DNA of 64,000 nt from Parahaliea mediterranea (lineage in GTDB: Bacteria > Pseudomonadota > Gammaproteobacteria > Pseudomonadales > Halieaceae): the NCBI RefSeq assembly GCF_003402235.1, contig NZ_QEWO01000007.1:186001-250000 (forward strand), in the 5' to 3' direction. The notes beneath the pieces are model-generated. The model worked only from the letters and a program-made list of their open reading frames with translations. It made no database searches and was not told where the DNA came from. Position numbers and translations under genes: made by a program. This document shows positions 24,690 to 36,298 of the stretch, piece after piece (within the stretch, counting starts at the first letter, position 1; every line of letters starts with the position of its first letter).

Positions 24690-26023
24690 CGTTGCGATGG
24701 CTTGGTGTGGTGTTGCTGGGGCTTGCCGCACAGGGGGCATCGGGCTATCCGCTGGATGGCTACGCCGACACCGGCATCCGCCGGGTAGAGGGTTCGCGCC
24801 TGGCCAACGAGGGGCTGGTGCAGGATGTCAAACAACCCCCCGGCGCCCTGCTGACAACCGCTGAAGTGGACCTGCGCCTGCGCGATTATCCGTCTATGGG
24901 GCTGCCGGCACCGGATGCGGAACTGGCCGGCCAGTTGTTGCAGCTACTGGAGGCGGAGCCTGTCGACAGTTACGCCATCGCCCTGCTGGACATCAGTGAC
25001 CCGGCGCACCCGGTGTACGCCGAGCACCGGGGCGAGCACCGCCAGAATGTGGGCAGTGTCGGCAAACTGCTTGCGGCCCTGGGGCTGTTCCAGGCGCTGG
25101 CCGAGGCCTGGCCAGACCCGGCCGAGCGCACCTGCGTGCTGCGCAGCGCCCAGCTGGTGGCGGATGACTTCGCCCACAGTGATCACCACACCATTCGTAT
25201 TTTCGACGTGCCCACCCGGACCCTGGTGCGCCGGCCCATGCAGGATGGCGACCGAGGCTCACTGTGGGAATACCTGGATTGGACCCTGTCGGTCAGTTCC
25301 AACAGCGCAGCGGCCATGGTGATGCGCGACGCCATGATGCTGAAGGCCCTGGGGCAGGACTATCCCCCGCCGCTGGATCAGGTGCCGGCCTTTTTCAGCA
25401 GCCGTAGCGGCGCCGAACTTACCGACCTGTTCCAGCAGACTTTCTGGGTGCCGGTGACCGACAACGGGCTGTCGCTGGACGAATTTCGCCAGGGCAGCTT
25501 TTTTACCGCCGGGGGCAAACGCCGGGTGGATGGCGGCGGCAACAGCTATGCCAGCCCCCGGGGCCTGATGAACTTTGCGCTGAAGATGGAGCAGGGCGCG
25601 CTGGTGGATGACTGGAGCAGCCTGCAGATCAAACGCCTGCTGTACATGACCGAGCGCCGCATTCGCTATGCATCGGCGCCCCCCTTGCGGGAGGCGGCGG
25701 TCTACTTCAAGTCGGGCTCCCTGTACCGCTGCCAGCCGGAAGCGGGTTTTACCTGTCACCCCTACCACGGCAACGTGTACAACTACATGAACTCACTGGC
25801 CATTGTGGAGGACACCGTCGACGGCCGGCCCCTGCGTTACATCGCGGTGGTGCTGTCCAACGTGCTCAAGCGCAACGGCGCAGAGGATCACCAGGCCCTG
25901 GGCGGCGCCATTCACCGCCTGATGCGCCAGCGCCATACCCAAGCCCATAGCCAGGCGCCGGCAGAAGTGGAAGTGAAAGTGGAAGCGGATGCAGCTACGG
26001 CCCCTTCAGGGCCAGGGCATTGA
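24686..26023 (+). CDS. exported serine hydrolase (class A beta-lactamase/PBP-like)
   Basis: A 445-residue protein with a signal peptide (LGVVLLGLAAQGASG). The penicilloyl-serine-transferase motifs are present: SVGK as SxxK (near residue 122, in NVGSVGKLLAAL), SSN as SxN (VSSNSAAA) and KSG (YFKSGSLYRC). Four Cys near the C-terminus may form disulfides. The class A beta-lactamase fold is often used by periplasmic enzymes that are not beta-lactamases. It is coupled by GTGA to the exported ATP-grasp protein and converges on a second serine hydrolase with a 29-base overlap of coding ends. True beta-lactamase activity is unlikely because no Glu166-type omega-loop motif is evident. Confidence 0.78.
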   Translation: MTLRWLGVVLLGLAAQGASGYPLDGYADTGIRRVEGSRLANEGLVQDVKQPPGALLTTAEVDLRLRDYPSMGLPAPDAELAGQLLQLLEAEPVDSYAIALLDISDPAHPVYAEHRGEHRQNVGSVGKLLAALGLFQALAEAWPDPAERTCVLRSAQLVADDFAHSDHHTIRIFDVPTRTLVRRPMQDGDRGSLWEYLDWTLSVSSNSAAAMVMRDAMMLKALGQDYPPPLDQVPAFFSSRSGAELTDLFQQTFWVPVTDNGLSLDEFRQGSFFTAGGKRRVDGGGNSYASPRGLMNFALKMEQGALVDDWSSLQIKRLLYMTERRIRYASAPPLREAAVYFKSGSLYRCQPEAGFTCHPYHGNVYNYMNSLAIVEDTVDGRPLRYIAVVLSNVLKRNGAEDHQALGGAIHRLMRQRHTQAHSQAPAEVEVKVEADAATAPSGPGH

Positions 26024-26876
26024 TCGGCCCCGCCAGTTGTTCCAGCCAGTCGGAGCCGTCCCGGTCACGGCTCAGGGCCACCAGCACATAGGCCTCGTTG
26101 CCGCGCCGCACCAGGGCACTGTCAGCGTGGAAGGCCTGCCAGGTGCCGGATTTGCGGAACAGCTCCAGCCCCTGCTGCTTGGCCAGCCCTTTCACAAACT
26201 TGTGGTTGATGCCCGGGTGGCCGAGGGCCTTGAGCATCATCTTGTCCTGCCGCGGGCTGACCAGGTCGCCCTGGTGCAGACGGCAGTAGAAGCGCGCCAC
26301 CTGATACGTGGTGGCGCCGTGGGAGAGCCCCTTGAGCGGGTCCCGGTGATAGGCCGGTGCCTTGCTGTAGGGTTTGCCCATCCACAGGCCGCCGCCCTCG
26401 GTGGGGTCGTAAAACGCGTACTTGGGCGATTGCAGTACCTGCAGCAGGCGCTCGCCGCCCACCGCGTCCAGCACCCGGTTGGCGCAGTCGTTGCAGGAGT
26501 AGCGAATCATGTCCTGGATGTCCTGGCGCAGGTGCCGGTCCGGCTTCAGCCAGCCTTCGTCCATGCCCACCGCGGCCCCCAGCAAAATGGCAATCTTGGG
26601 CAGGCTGGCGGCGTAGAGCATCTCGTCGCCGTTGATCTGGGCCAGGCGCGGGTGCTCGGGGTCGGACAACACCAGCAGGGACAGGGCCAAATCGCCGCGC
26701 TCGGTGGCCTCGCGCAGGCCCATGTCGGTGACCAGCCCTTCCAGCGCCTGCTGCAGCTGCGGGTCTTCCGCCGTATTCAGGGCGCAGCTGTGCTCGTCAT
26801 CCAGTGCCAGCAGGGGGGGCGACAGTAGCAGCAGGGCCAGCAACAGCCAGCGGCGAAAGGCGTCAGTGTTGCGCAT
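25995..26876 (-). CDS. exported serine hydrolase (class A beta-lactamase-like)
   Basis: A 293-residue protein with a signal peptide (RRWLLLALLLLSPPLLALD). SxxK is SLPK in YAASLPKIAILLGA, SxN is SCN in IRYSCNDCANRVLD, and KSG occurs in LFRKSGTW. The two Cys around SxN may form a disulfide. It is a paralogue-like neighbour of the gene at 24686 (same three motifs, opposite strand). Start ATG 26876 overlaps the end of yciK by 14 bases, so it is probably read as the last gene of the minus-strand ubiG-mupP-yciK group. Role: cell-wall or beta-lactam-related hydrolase, substrate unknown. Confidence 0.8.
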   Translation of the reverse strand: MRNTDAFRRWLLLALLLLSPPLLALDDEHSCALNTAEDPQLQQALEGLVTDMGLREATERGDLALSLLVLSDPEHPRLAQINGDEMLYAASLPKIAILLGAAVGMDEGWLKPDRHLRQDIQDMIRYSCNDCANRVLDAVGGERLLQVLQSPKYAFYDPTEGGGLWMGKPYSKAPAYHRDPLKGLSHGATTYQVARFYCRLHQGDLVSPRQDKMMLKALGHPGINHKFVKGLAKQQGLELFRKSGTWQAFHADSALVRRGNEAYVLVALSRDRDGSDWLEQLAGPINALALKGP

Positions 26877-27627
26877 CGAAGGCCTGCCCGTGCACTGCGG
26901 CACTGTGATCGCTCATGAGGTAGAGGTAGGCAGGCATGATGTCCGCCGGGTCCGGGTTGGTGGTGGGCGCCTCGGCCGGGTAGGCGGCCCGTCGCATGCC
27001 AGTGTTGGTGGCACCGGGGTTGAGGCTGTTGACCCGCACCTGGCTGGTGTTCTCCAGTTCCGCCGCCAGCACCTGCATCATGCCTTCGGTGGCGAACTTT
27101 GACACCGCGTAGGCGCCCCAGTAGGCCTTGCCACGGCGACCCACACCGGATGATGTAAATACCACCGAGGCGCTGGGCGCCTGCTGCAACAGGGGCAGCA
27201 AATGGCGGGTGAGCAGGAAGGTGGCGTTGACATTCACCTGCATGACGTTCTGCCAGGCCTGCCAGGTGGCGCTTTCCAGCGGGCGGCGCTCGCCCAGCAC
27301 ACTGGCGTTGTGCAGCAGGCCGTCCAGATGATCAAAATGCTCGGCAACCGCCAAGGCCAGCTCGCGGTAGGCGTTTTCGTCGGTGCCGGACAAGTCCAGC
27401 GGAAAGATGGCCGGTTGGGGGTGGCCGGCGGCCTCGATGGCATCGTAGACCGCTTCCAGCTTGGCCACCGTGCGGCCCACCAGAATCACGGTGGCGCCGT
27501 GGGCGGCGTAGGCCTGTGCCGCCGCGCGGCCGATGCCATCGCCGGCGCCGGTGACCAGAATCGTCTTGCCCGAGAGCACCCCAGGTGCGGGCTGGAAGTT
27601 GGCAGGGACAGTGGAACTTGCAATCAA
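26863..27627 (-). CDS. yciK: YciK family SDR oxidoreductase
   Basis: A 254-residue short-chain dehydrogenase. TILVTGAGDGIGRAAA is the Rossmann motif, HNAS the NNAG equivalent, and SSGVGRRGKAYWGAYAVSKFA contains the catalytic Ser, Tyr and Lys. This full pattern is typical of YciK, whose physiological substrate is not established. No ATG gives a normal length; TTG 27627, with GAGG six bases upstream, fits best. Gene order ubiG-mupP-yciK is as in Pseudomonas. Confidence 0.92.
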   Translation of the reverse strand: MIASSTVPANFQPAPGVLSGKTILVTGAGDGIGRAAAQAYAAHGATVILVGRTVAKLEAVYDAIEAAGHPQPAIFPLDLSGTDENAYRELALAVAEHFDHLDGLLHNASVLGERRPLESATWQAWQNVMQVNVNATFLLTRHLLPLLQQAPSASVVFTSSGVGRRGKAYWGAYAVSKFATEGMMQVLAAELENTSQVRVNSLNPGATNTGMRRAAYPAEAPTTNPDPADIMPAYLYLMSDHSAAVHGQAFDAQH

Positions 27628-27875
27628 AACAAACCTCGCTGGCCGGCGTCTGGCTGGCCATTCATGCAAACAGCGTAAGTGCCTGCCCCAGGCAGGCGGG
27701 GTTCGGGGCATTGGCACCCCGGGGCGGCGGAATCTTCCGCCTGGAGAGACCATCAACGGGGCAGCGGGTTCCCGTGACAGCCCTCGGATTGGTCACATTT
27801 TAAGCTGCGGCGCGTGGCGGAGGAAATACCCCCGTTGCCGCAAAGCCTAAGAGGGCCATCATAAGGGGCGCCGCG

Positions 27876-28574
27876 CTAGGGTTGAAACAGCAGCCCCTGC
27901 AACTCGGTGCTGCACTGGACGGCAATGTCCGCCCCCCACCCGGCCGGGTCGTCTTCGGCCTCGATATAGCCGTACAGGGCGGCAACGGTGCGCATGCCGG
28001 CGCGGCGGCCGGCTTCGATGTCGCGGCGGTGATCGCCGATGTAAATGGTGCCCGCCGGGCTGCAGCTCAACTGGCGGCAGGCCAGGTAGAGGGATTCCGG
28101 ATGCGGCTTGCGCTCCTTGACATCGTCCGGGCACACCACGCTGCCGGCGGCGGGCTCAAGCGCCAGGGCGGCCAGCAGGGGCTCGGTATAGGCCCGCGGC
28201 TTGTTGGTGGAGATGCCCCAGCCGATGCCGCGCTCACCCAGTTCCGCCAGTAACTCGGCGATGCCGGGGTAGGGGGTGGCGGTGGTGCCCAGCACCTCGC
28301 TGTACAAAGCCAGCAGGCGCTGGCGCTTGCTCTCAAAGACCGGCGCCGCCTCGTCAATATCCAGGGCCAGCTGCACCAGGGCGCGGGCGCCGTTGGACAC
28401 CGAGGCGCGAATGCGCAGCTCGTCCATGGGCGGCAGGTCGTGCTCGGCGCGCAGGGCCTGCACCACCACCACAAATTCGCTGGCGGTGTCGATCAGGGTG
28501 CCGTCCAGGTCGAACAGCACCGCTTCCAGCGGCTGCTTGCCCGCGCTTAGGCCGGGTTTTGTGACGGGTTGCAT
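27876..28574 (-). CDS. mupP: N-acetylmuramic acid 6-phosphate phosphatase
   Basis: A 232-residue HAD-superfamily phosphatase: VLFDLDGTLIDTASEF (DxDGT nucleophile), STNKP (motif II), KPHPESL (motif III Lys) and YIGDHRRDIEAGRRAG (motif IV). It is often annotated as phosphoglycolate phosphatase, but its place between ubiG and yciK is that of Pseudomonas MupP, which dephosphorylates MurNAc-6-P in the anhydro-muropeptide recycling route that bypasses de novo UDP-MurNAc synthesis. The assignment rests on synteny; gph remains possible. Confidence 0.85.
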   Translation of the reverse strand: MQPVTKPGLSAGKQPLEAVLFDLDGTLIDTASEFVVVVQALRAEHDLPPMDELRIRASVSNGARALVQLALDIDEAAPVFESKRQRLLALYSEVLGTTATPYPGIAELLAELGERGIGWGISTNKPRAYTEPLLAALALEPAAGSVVCPDDVKERKPHPESLYLACRQLSCSPAGTIYIGDHRRDIEAGRRAGMRTVAALYGYIEAEDDPAGWGADIAVQCSTELQGLLFQP

Positions 28575-28581
28575 GCTGGGG

Positions 28582-29352
28582 TCACTCCGGTTTCTGGGCC
28601 CGCAGCATGTAGTTCACCGACACGTCGGTGGGATGCAGGCGGTAGTGTTTGGTCAGCGGGTTATAGGTGAGGCCGGTGCTCTCCCGCAGTAGCAGTCCGG
28701 CGTCACGAATCCAGCCCGCCAGTTCCGAGGGTTTAATGAATTTGCTGTACTCGTGGGTGCCCGCCGGCAGCAGCTTGAGCAGGTATTCGGCGCCTACAAT
28801 GGCAAAGGCGAAGGCCTTGGGGTTGCGATTGATGGTCGAAAAATACAGGTTGCCCCCGGGGCGAGCCAACTCGGCGCAGGCCGCCACCACTGAGGCGGGG
28901 TCGGGCACGTGCTCCAGCATTTCCAGGCAGCACACCACGTCGAAAGCCCCCGGCTCCTCGGCCGCCAGTGATTCCGCCGTGCTCTGGCGGTAATCCACCT
29001 CAACGCCGGATTCCAGCTGGTGGATGCGCGCCACCGCCAGTGGGGCCTCGCCCATGTCGATGCCGGTAACGGTGGCGCCGCGCTGGGCCATGGCCTCGGC
29101 CAGGATACCGCCACCGCAGCCCACGTCCACCAGCCGTTGGCCGGCCACCGGCGAGTGCTCGTCGATGAAGTTGGCGCGCAGGGGGTTGATGTCGTGCAGG
29201 GGGCGAAACTCGCTGTCCCTGTCCCACCAGCGCGAGGCCAGGGCCTCGAACTTGGCGATCTCCTCCGGGTCGACATTGGGGGAGTGGGCTTGGGAGCGAG
29301 TGCCGGCGCTGCTGCCGGCCCCGTTGTCCTTGGTGGCGTGCTGTTGGCTCAT
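28582..29352 (-). CDS. ubiG: ubiquinone biosynthesis O-methyltransferase
   Basis: A 256-residue SAM-dependent methyltransferase. [19 protein letters not shown] at the N-terminus, [17 protein letters not shown] (motif I) and [18 protein letters not shown] are diagnostic for UbiG, which performs both O-methylations in ubiquinone synthesis, followed by [12 protein letters not shown]-like text ([16 protein letters not shown]). It binds the membrane surface. Its ATG overlaps the stop of the upstream deaminase gene (ATGA), and mupP follows seven bases after its stop. Confidence 0.97.
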   Translation of the reverse strand: MSQQHATKDNGAGSSAGTRSQAHSPNVDPEEIAKFEALASRWWDRDSEFRPLHDINPLRANFIDEHSPVAGQRLVDVGCGGGILAEAMAQRGATVTGIDMGEAPLAVARIHQLESGVEVDYRQSTAESLAAEEPGAFDVVCCLEMLEHVPDPASVVAACAELARPGGNLYFSTINRNPKAFAFAIVGAEYLLKLLPAGTHEYSKFIKPSELAGWIRDAGLLLRESTGLTYNPLTKHYRLHPTDVSVNYMLRAQKPE

Positions 29353-30713
29353 GCCGCGCTGTTCCTGTGGTTGGCAATGCGCCCCTGCCAGTTGTGAACC
29401 CGGCTGGCGAGGGCATCGAGGTTGAGGGTGGTGAGCTGGCCGTTGCGCAACAGGCGGCGCCCGGCCACCCAGTTGTGGCTGACTTCGCTGCCGTTGCAGG
29501 CGTACACTACCTGCGACAGCGGGTTGTGCACCGGTTGCGTGGCGGGGCCGGACAGGTCGACGGCGATGATGTCCGCCAGCTTGCCGGCTTCCAGGCTGCC
29601 TACCTGCTCGTCGATGCCCAGCGCCCGGGCGCCGCCCAGGGTGGCCATCTCCAGCGCCGCGGCGGCGGGCACGGCGCTGGCGTTGCGCCCGGCCACCTTG
29701 GCCAGCAGGGCGGCCGCCTGCATTTCGGCAAACAGGTTCAGGCTGTTATTGCTGGCGGCACCGTCAGAGCCCAGGGCCAGATTGACGCCCGCCTGGTGCA
29801 GCGCCTGTGTGGGGCAGATGCCGGAGCCCAGCTTCATGTTGGAGCGCGGGCAGTGCACCACGTGGGCGCCGGTGGCGGCCAGCAGCGCGATGTCCTGCGG
29901 CTGGAGTTCCGTCATGTGCACGCACTGGGTTCGCGGGCCCAGCAGGCCGAGGCGGTTGAGGGCCTCGATGGGGCGCTCGCCGCTGGCCACCAGGGCCTGT
30001 TGCACCTCATTGGCTGTTTCGTGCAGGTGGATCTGGATGGGCAGGTCCAACTCCGCGCTGTAGGTGGCCACCTGCGCCAGGTCGTCCTCTGGCACGGTGT
30101 AGGTGGCGTGGGGGCCAAACACCACGGTGATGCGATCATCGTGTTTCAGGCTGTCGCGCAGGCTGAGCCCCTTGGTGATGCAGTCGTGGGCATTGCGTGC
30201 CCAGGCGGTCTGAAAGCCAATAATGGGGATGGACAGCTGGCAGCGCATGCCCGCCGCCTGCACCGCAGCGGCGGTGGCTTCCGGAAAGAAGTACATATCG
30301 CTGAAGGTGGTGGTGCCGCTGCGGATCATCTCGGCCATGGCCAACTCGGTGCCGTCGGTGACGAACTCGGCGCTGACGTGGGCGGCCTCGGCGGGCCAGA
30401 TGTGCTCCTCCAGCCAGGGCATCAGGGCCTTGTCGTCGGCGTAGCCGCGCAGCAGGCTCATGGCGGCGTGGCCGTGGGCATTGATCAGGCCGGGCAGCAG
30501 GACCTGCCCGGGCAGCTCCACTACCTCTTGCGCCTGCCAGCCGGCAAAGGTGGCCCGGGGCCCCAGGGCGGCAATACGGCCGTCGCGAATGGCCAGGCTG
30601 TAGCCGCCAAACACCGCTCCCGCCGGGCGCACGGGAATGATCCACTCGGGGTGGATGAGGGTGTCCGCAATGGGCTCGTCAGGGCGGTTCTGGGGCTTTG
30701 GGGGGCTGCTCAT
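29349..30713 (-). CDS. mtaD: TRZ/ATZ family hydrolase (5'-methylthioadenosine/S-adenosylhomocysteine deaminase)
   Basis: A 454-residue amidohydrolase. The metal-binding HxH is in [15 protein letters not shown], then [20 protein letters not shown] and [10 protein letters not shown], the set found in MTA/SAH deaminases and the PA3170 group, which turns methylthioadenosine into methylthioinosine in Pseudomonas. Start ATG 30713 (SSPPKP) is favoured over the longer frame, which runs into the gyrA promoter region. It is first in a coupled group deaminase-ubiG-mupP-yciK, divergent from gyrA, as in Pseudomonas, but mtnA is missing between it and gyrA. Confidence 0.9.
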   Translation of the reverse strand: MSSPPKPQNRPDEPIADTLIHPEWIIPVRPAGAVFGGYSLAIRDGRIAALGPRATFAGWQAQEVVELPGQVLLPGLINAHGHAAMSLLRGYADDKALMPWLEEHIWPAEAAHVSAEFVTDGTELAMAEMIRSGTTTFSDMYFFPEATAAAVQAAGMRCQLSIPIIGFQTAWARNAHDCITKGLSLRDSLKHDDRITVVFGPHATYTVPEDDLAQVATYSAELDLPIQIHLHETANEVQQALVASGERPIEALNRLGLLGPRTQCVHMTELQPQDIALLAATGAHVVHCPRSNMKLGSGICPTQALHQAGVNLALGSDGAASNNSLNLFAEMQAAALLAKVAGRNASAVPAAAALEMATLGGARALGIDEQVGSLEAGKLADIIAVDLSGPATQPVHNPLSQVVYACNGSEVSHNWVAGRRLLRNGQLTTLNLDALASRVHNWQGRIANHRNSAA

Positions 30714-31061
30714 GTGTTTGTCTTCGGCCGCATCGGCGCAGCCAAGCCTGGTCGAAAATGGGTTTAAAAGCAGGCGCTTCGTCGTGCCTGGGGCTTGCTT
30801 GGGGCTCGCCAGGGCGCGCCACAGCGCGCCGGGAGAGGGGCCCGCCAGGCGCCGGCGCGCCAGTATAACCGCAAATGTCGCCCCACCGCCCGGCCCGGGG
30901 CGCCAAACGGCAAAAACATGGCGGCTGGGGGGGTTCTTCCGTATAATCGGCGGTTTGCGTCGGGGGCCTTGCTGCGCCAACCGGGGGCTGCGATCGTGCG
31001 CCCGGGCCTGCCTCCGCGCCGAGAATAAAACCTCGCTTTTCGCTGAAGGAATTCGCTGTAA
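30714..31061. promoter_or_regulatory. divergent promoter region of the deaminase operon and gyrA
   Basis: This 348-base gap carries no gene. A consensus -10 TATAAT at 30942-30947 faces gyrA, though no clear -35 is seen 16-18 bases upstream. TATACT on the minus strand (30862-30867) could serve the deaminase operon. The rest is GC-rich and untranslated. The gyrA leader from the -10 to ATG 31062 is about 110 bases. Confidence 0.55.
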
Positions 31062-33713
<2,652 letters not shown>

Positions 33714-33985
33714 TTAGGTTCACGTGGACCCTGGCCCGGTGCCAGGTGTGCTCCCGGCGGGGAGAGTGAAGGGGCTGTGTGAGGCACGGAGAGTCTGCCC
33801 CTGTTTATGGGCATGCCGAACACAAGCCCCCATGGATGGGTTCACGGCGTGTCCCGGAACCCTCCCTGCCGGGGGCGCGCCGGACTACCGAGTCGCAATC
33901 CGCACAGGCAATACAGATCAGCAATACAGTAATCGGCATTAACCGTTTTCCACCCAACCATGGTGATGTAGGGAACCCAAAGTCA
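33714..33985. other. serC leader with imperfect inverted repeats
   Basis: No gene is supported here. CCCGGCGGGGAG near 33752 can pair with CTCCCTGCCGGG near 33867, CCCATGGATGGG near 33830 is nearly palindromic, and GCAATACAG occurs twice near 33908 and 33920. The phrase ATGGATGGGTTCACGGCGTG reminds me of dispersed repeats in other marine gammaproteobacterial genomes, but a genome search would be needed. The frame upstream of serC ATG is open but not conserved-looking. Confidence 0.4.
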
Positions 33986-35065
33986 ATGACCCGCAAATAC
34001 AACTTCTGCGCCGGCCCCGCCGCCCTTCCGGAAGCCGTCCTGCAAACCGCCCGTGATGAAATGCTCGACTGGCAGGGCAGCGGCCTGTCCATCATGGAAA
34101 TGAGCCACCGCAGCCCCGAAATTGTCGGCATTGCCGAGCGCGCCGAGGCCACCCTGCGCGAACTGCTGGACATCTCCGGCGACTACGCCGTGCTGTTTCT
34201 GCAGGGCGGCGCCAGCACCCAGTTTTCCGCCGTTCCCCTCAACCTGCTGGGCGACAAAACAAGCGCCGACTACGTCAACACCGGGCAGTGGTCGAAGAAA
34301 GCCATCGCCGAGGCCAAGCGCTACGGCGCGGTGAATGTGGTTGCCTCCTCGGAAGACACCAACTTCAGCACCATTCCAGCCTTTGACAGCTGGCAGCTGG
34401 ACAACAACGCCGCCTACCTCCACTACACGCCCAACGAAACCATCGGCGGTGTGGAGTACTTCTGGACCCCGCAGGTGGCTGTGCCGCTGGTGGCGGATAT
34501 GTCCTCCACCATCCTGTCCCGGCCCATCGATGTGTCCGATTTCGGTGTCATTTACGCCGGCGCCCAGAAAAACATCGGCCCCGCCGGCCTCACCCTGGCC
34601 ATCGTGCGCCGGGACCTGCTGGGCCGGGCGGCGGCAATCTGCCCCGCCATGCTCAACTGGCAGGTGGCCGCGGATAACGACTCCATGTACAACACGCCGC
34701 CCACCTATGCCCTCTACCTGGCCGGGCTGGTGTTCGACTGGCTCAAGCAGCAGGGCGGCCTGACCGCCATCGAGGCAATGAACCGGCGCAAGGCGGAAAA
34801 GCTCTACGCTGCCATCGACGGCAGCGCCTTCTACGCCAACCCGGTGGAAGTGGCCAGCCGCTCGCTGATGAACATTCCCTTCACCCTGGCCGACGACAGC
34901 CTGGACAAGTCCTTCCTGGCCGAAGCCGATGCGGCGGGCCTGCTCAACCTGAAGGGGCACCGCTCGGTGGGTGGCATGCGGGCCAGCATCTACAATGCCG
35001 TGGGCGAGGATGCAGTGGATGCGCTGATCGCCTTCATGCAGGACTTTGAGCAGCGCCACGGCTAG
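33986..35065 (+). CDS. serC: phosphoserine aminotransferase
   Basis: A 359-residue fold-type I PLP enzyme. The start MTRKYNFCAGPAALP is the SerC hallmark; EMSHRSPEI, LFLQGGASTQF and YAGAQKNIGPAGL (Lys that binds PLP) follow, with GGMRASIYNA near the C-terminus. It makes 3-phosphoserine from 3-phosphohydroxypyruvate in serine synthesis and also serves pyridoxal synthesis together with PdxJ. The ATG 33986 is preferred to an earlier ATG in the same frame because only this gives the family N-terminus. First gene of the serC-pheA-tyrA-aroA-cmk-rpsA series. Confidence 0.97.
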   Translation: MTRKYNFCAGPAALPEAVLQTARDEMLDWQGSGLSIMEMSHRSPEIVGIAERAEATLRELLDISGDYAVLFLQGGASTQFSAVPLNLLGDKTSADYVNTGQWSKKAIAEAKRYGAVNVVASSEDTNFSTIPAFDSWQLDNNAAYLHYTPNETIGGVEYFWTPQVAVPLVADMSSTILSRPIDVSDFGVIYAGAQKNIGPAGLTLAIVRRDLLGRAAAICPAMLNWQVAADNDSMYNTPPTYALYLAGLVFDWLKQQGGLTAIEAMNRRKAEKLYAAIDGSAFYANPVEVASRSLMNIPFTLADDSLDKSFLAEADAAGLLNLKGHRSVGGMRASIYNAVGEDAVDALIAFMQDFEQRHG

Positions 35066-35147
35066 CTGGCAGGCCATCGCCGAACGCGGGGCCGGCGTCA
35101 GGGCGCCGGCATGAACACAACAACAGTAGCGGTTTAATTGAAAGCAC

Positions 35148-36266
35148 ATGGCTGACAAACGCACCCTTGAGGAAGTTCGCGCCGATATCGACGCCATCGA
35201 TCGTGAGATCCAGGCCCTGATCAGTCGCCGGGCCGGCTGCGCCCAGCGCGTGGCCGACATCAAGCTTGAGCAGATGCAGGCGGCCAGCGACCGCGGTGAG
35301 GCCCCCGGGGAGGTGGTTTACTACCGCCCCGAGCGCGAGGCCCAGGTGCTCAAGCGCATCATGGATCGCAACGAGGGCCCCCTGGCGGGGGAGACCGTGG
35401 CCCATATTTTCCGCGAGATCATGTCTGCCTGTCTGGCGCTGGAAAAGCCCTTGCAAGTGGCCTACCTCGGCCCCGAGGGCACCTTTACCCACGCCGCCAC
35501 CATCAAGCACTTTGGCCACGCGGCCATCCCGGTCTCCCAGAACACCATTGACGCGGTGTTCGCCCGGGTGGAATCCGGCGAGTGCAATTACGGCGTGGTG
35601 CCGGTGGAGAACTCCACCGAGGGCATGGTCAGCCACACCCTCGACAACTTCATGGATTCGCGCCTGAAAATCTCCGGCGAGGTGGAAATGCCCATCGTGC
35701 ATCACCTGCTGGTGGCGCCGGGCACCGAGCAGATGGCCATCACCAAAATCTGCGCCCACCAGCAGGCCCTGGCCCAGTGCCGCAACTGGTTGGACCTGCA
35801 CTGGCCCAACACCGAGCGCGAAGCCGTCAGCAGTAACGGCGAGGCAGCGCGCCTGGCGGCGGCTACGCCCGGTATCGCGGCGGTGGCCGGCGACATGGCG
35901 GCAGAGCTCTACGGCCTGGAAAAACTGGCCGAGCACATTGAGGACTACGCGGATAACACCACCCGTTTTCTGGTGGTGGGGCGCGACGAAGTGCCCCCCA
36001 GTGGCCGCGACAAAACCTCCATCATCGTCTCCAGCCGCAACAAGCCGGGGGCGCTGTACGCCCTGCTGGATCCCTTCCGCCAGGCCGGTGTCAGCCTGAC
36101 CCGCATCGACACCCGCCCGTCGCGCACGGAAAAGTGGGCCTATGTGTTCTTCATCGAGTTTGAGGGGCATTTGCAGGACGACAACATTCGTGCCATTGTC
36201 ACCGAGCTCGAAGAGCAGTCCATTCTGCTGAAACCCCTTGGCTCCTACCCGCGGGCCGTGCTTTAG
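35148..36266 (+). CDS. pheA: bifunctional chorismate mutase/prephenate dehydratase
   Basis: A 372-residue P-protein. Residues 1-95 are an AroQ-type chorismate mutase (LEEVRADIDAIDREIQALISRRAG ... with VVYYRPEREAQVLKR). Residues 100-280 form the prephenate dehydratase (VAYLGPEGTFTHAA, VVPVENSTEGMV, TTRFLVVGR) and 290-370 an ACT domain (KTSIIVSSRNKPGALYALL, the GALxxLL phenylalanine site). It makes phenylpyruvate and is inhibited by Phe through the ACT domain. Confidence 0.97.
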   Translation: MADKRTLEEVRADIDAIDREIQALISRRAGCAQRVADIKLEQMQAASDRGEAPGEVVYYRPEREAQVLKRIMDRNEGPLAGETVAHIFREIMSACLALEKPLQVAYLGPEGTFTHAATIKHFGHAAIPVSQNTIDAVFARVESGECNYGVVPVENSTEGMVSHTLDNFMDSRLKISGEVEMPIVHHLLVAPGTEQMAITKICAHQQALAQCRNWLDLHWPNTEREAVSSNGEAARLAAATPGIAAVAGDMAAELYGLEKLAEHIEDYADNTTRFLVVGRDEVPPSGRDKTSIIVSSRNKPGALYALLDPFRQAGVSLTRIDTRPSRTEKWAYVFFIEFEGHLQDDNIRAIVTELEEQSILLKPLGSYPRAVL

Positions 36267-36298
36267 GCCCGGGCCAGTGACTGTTTTCAGATAATCCT

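Noticed and set aside
24686-26876. The two serine hydrolases as true class A beta-lactamases
   Set aside because: SxxK, SxN and KSG are present, but the omega-loop ExxLN motif is not evident in either, and their context is not a resistance locus.
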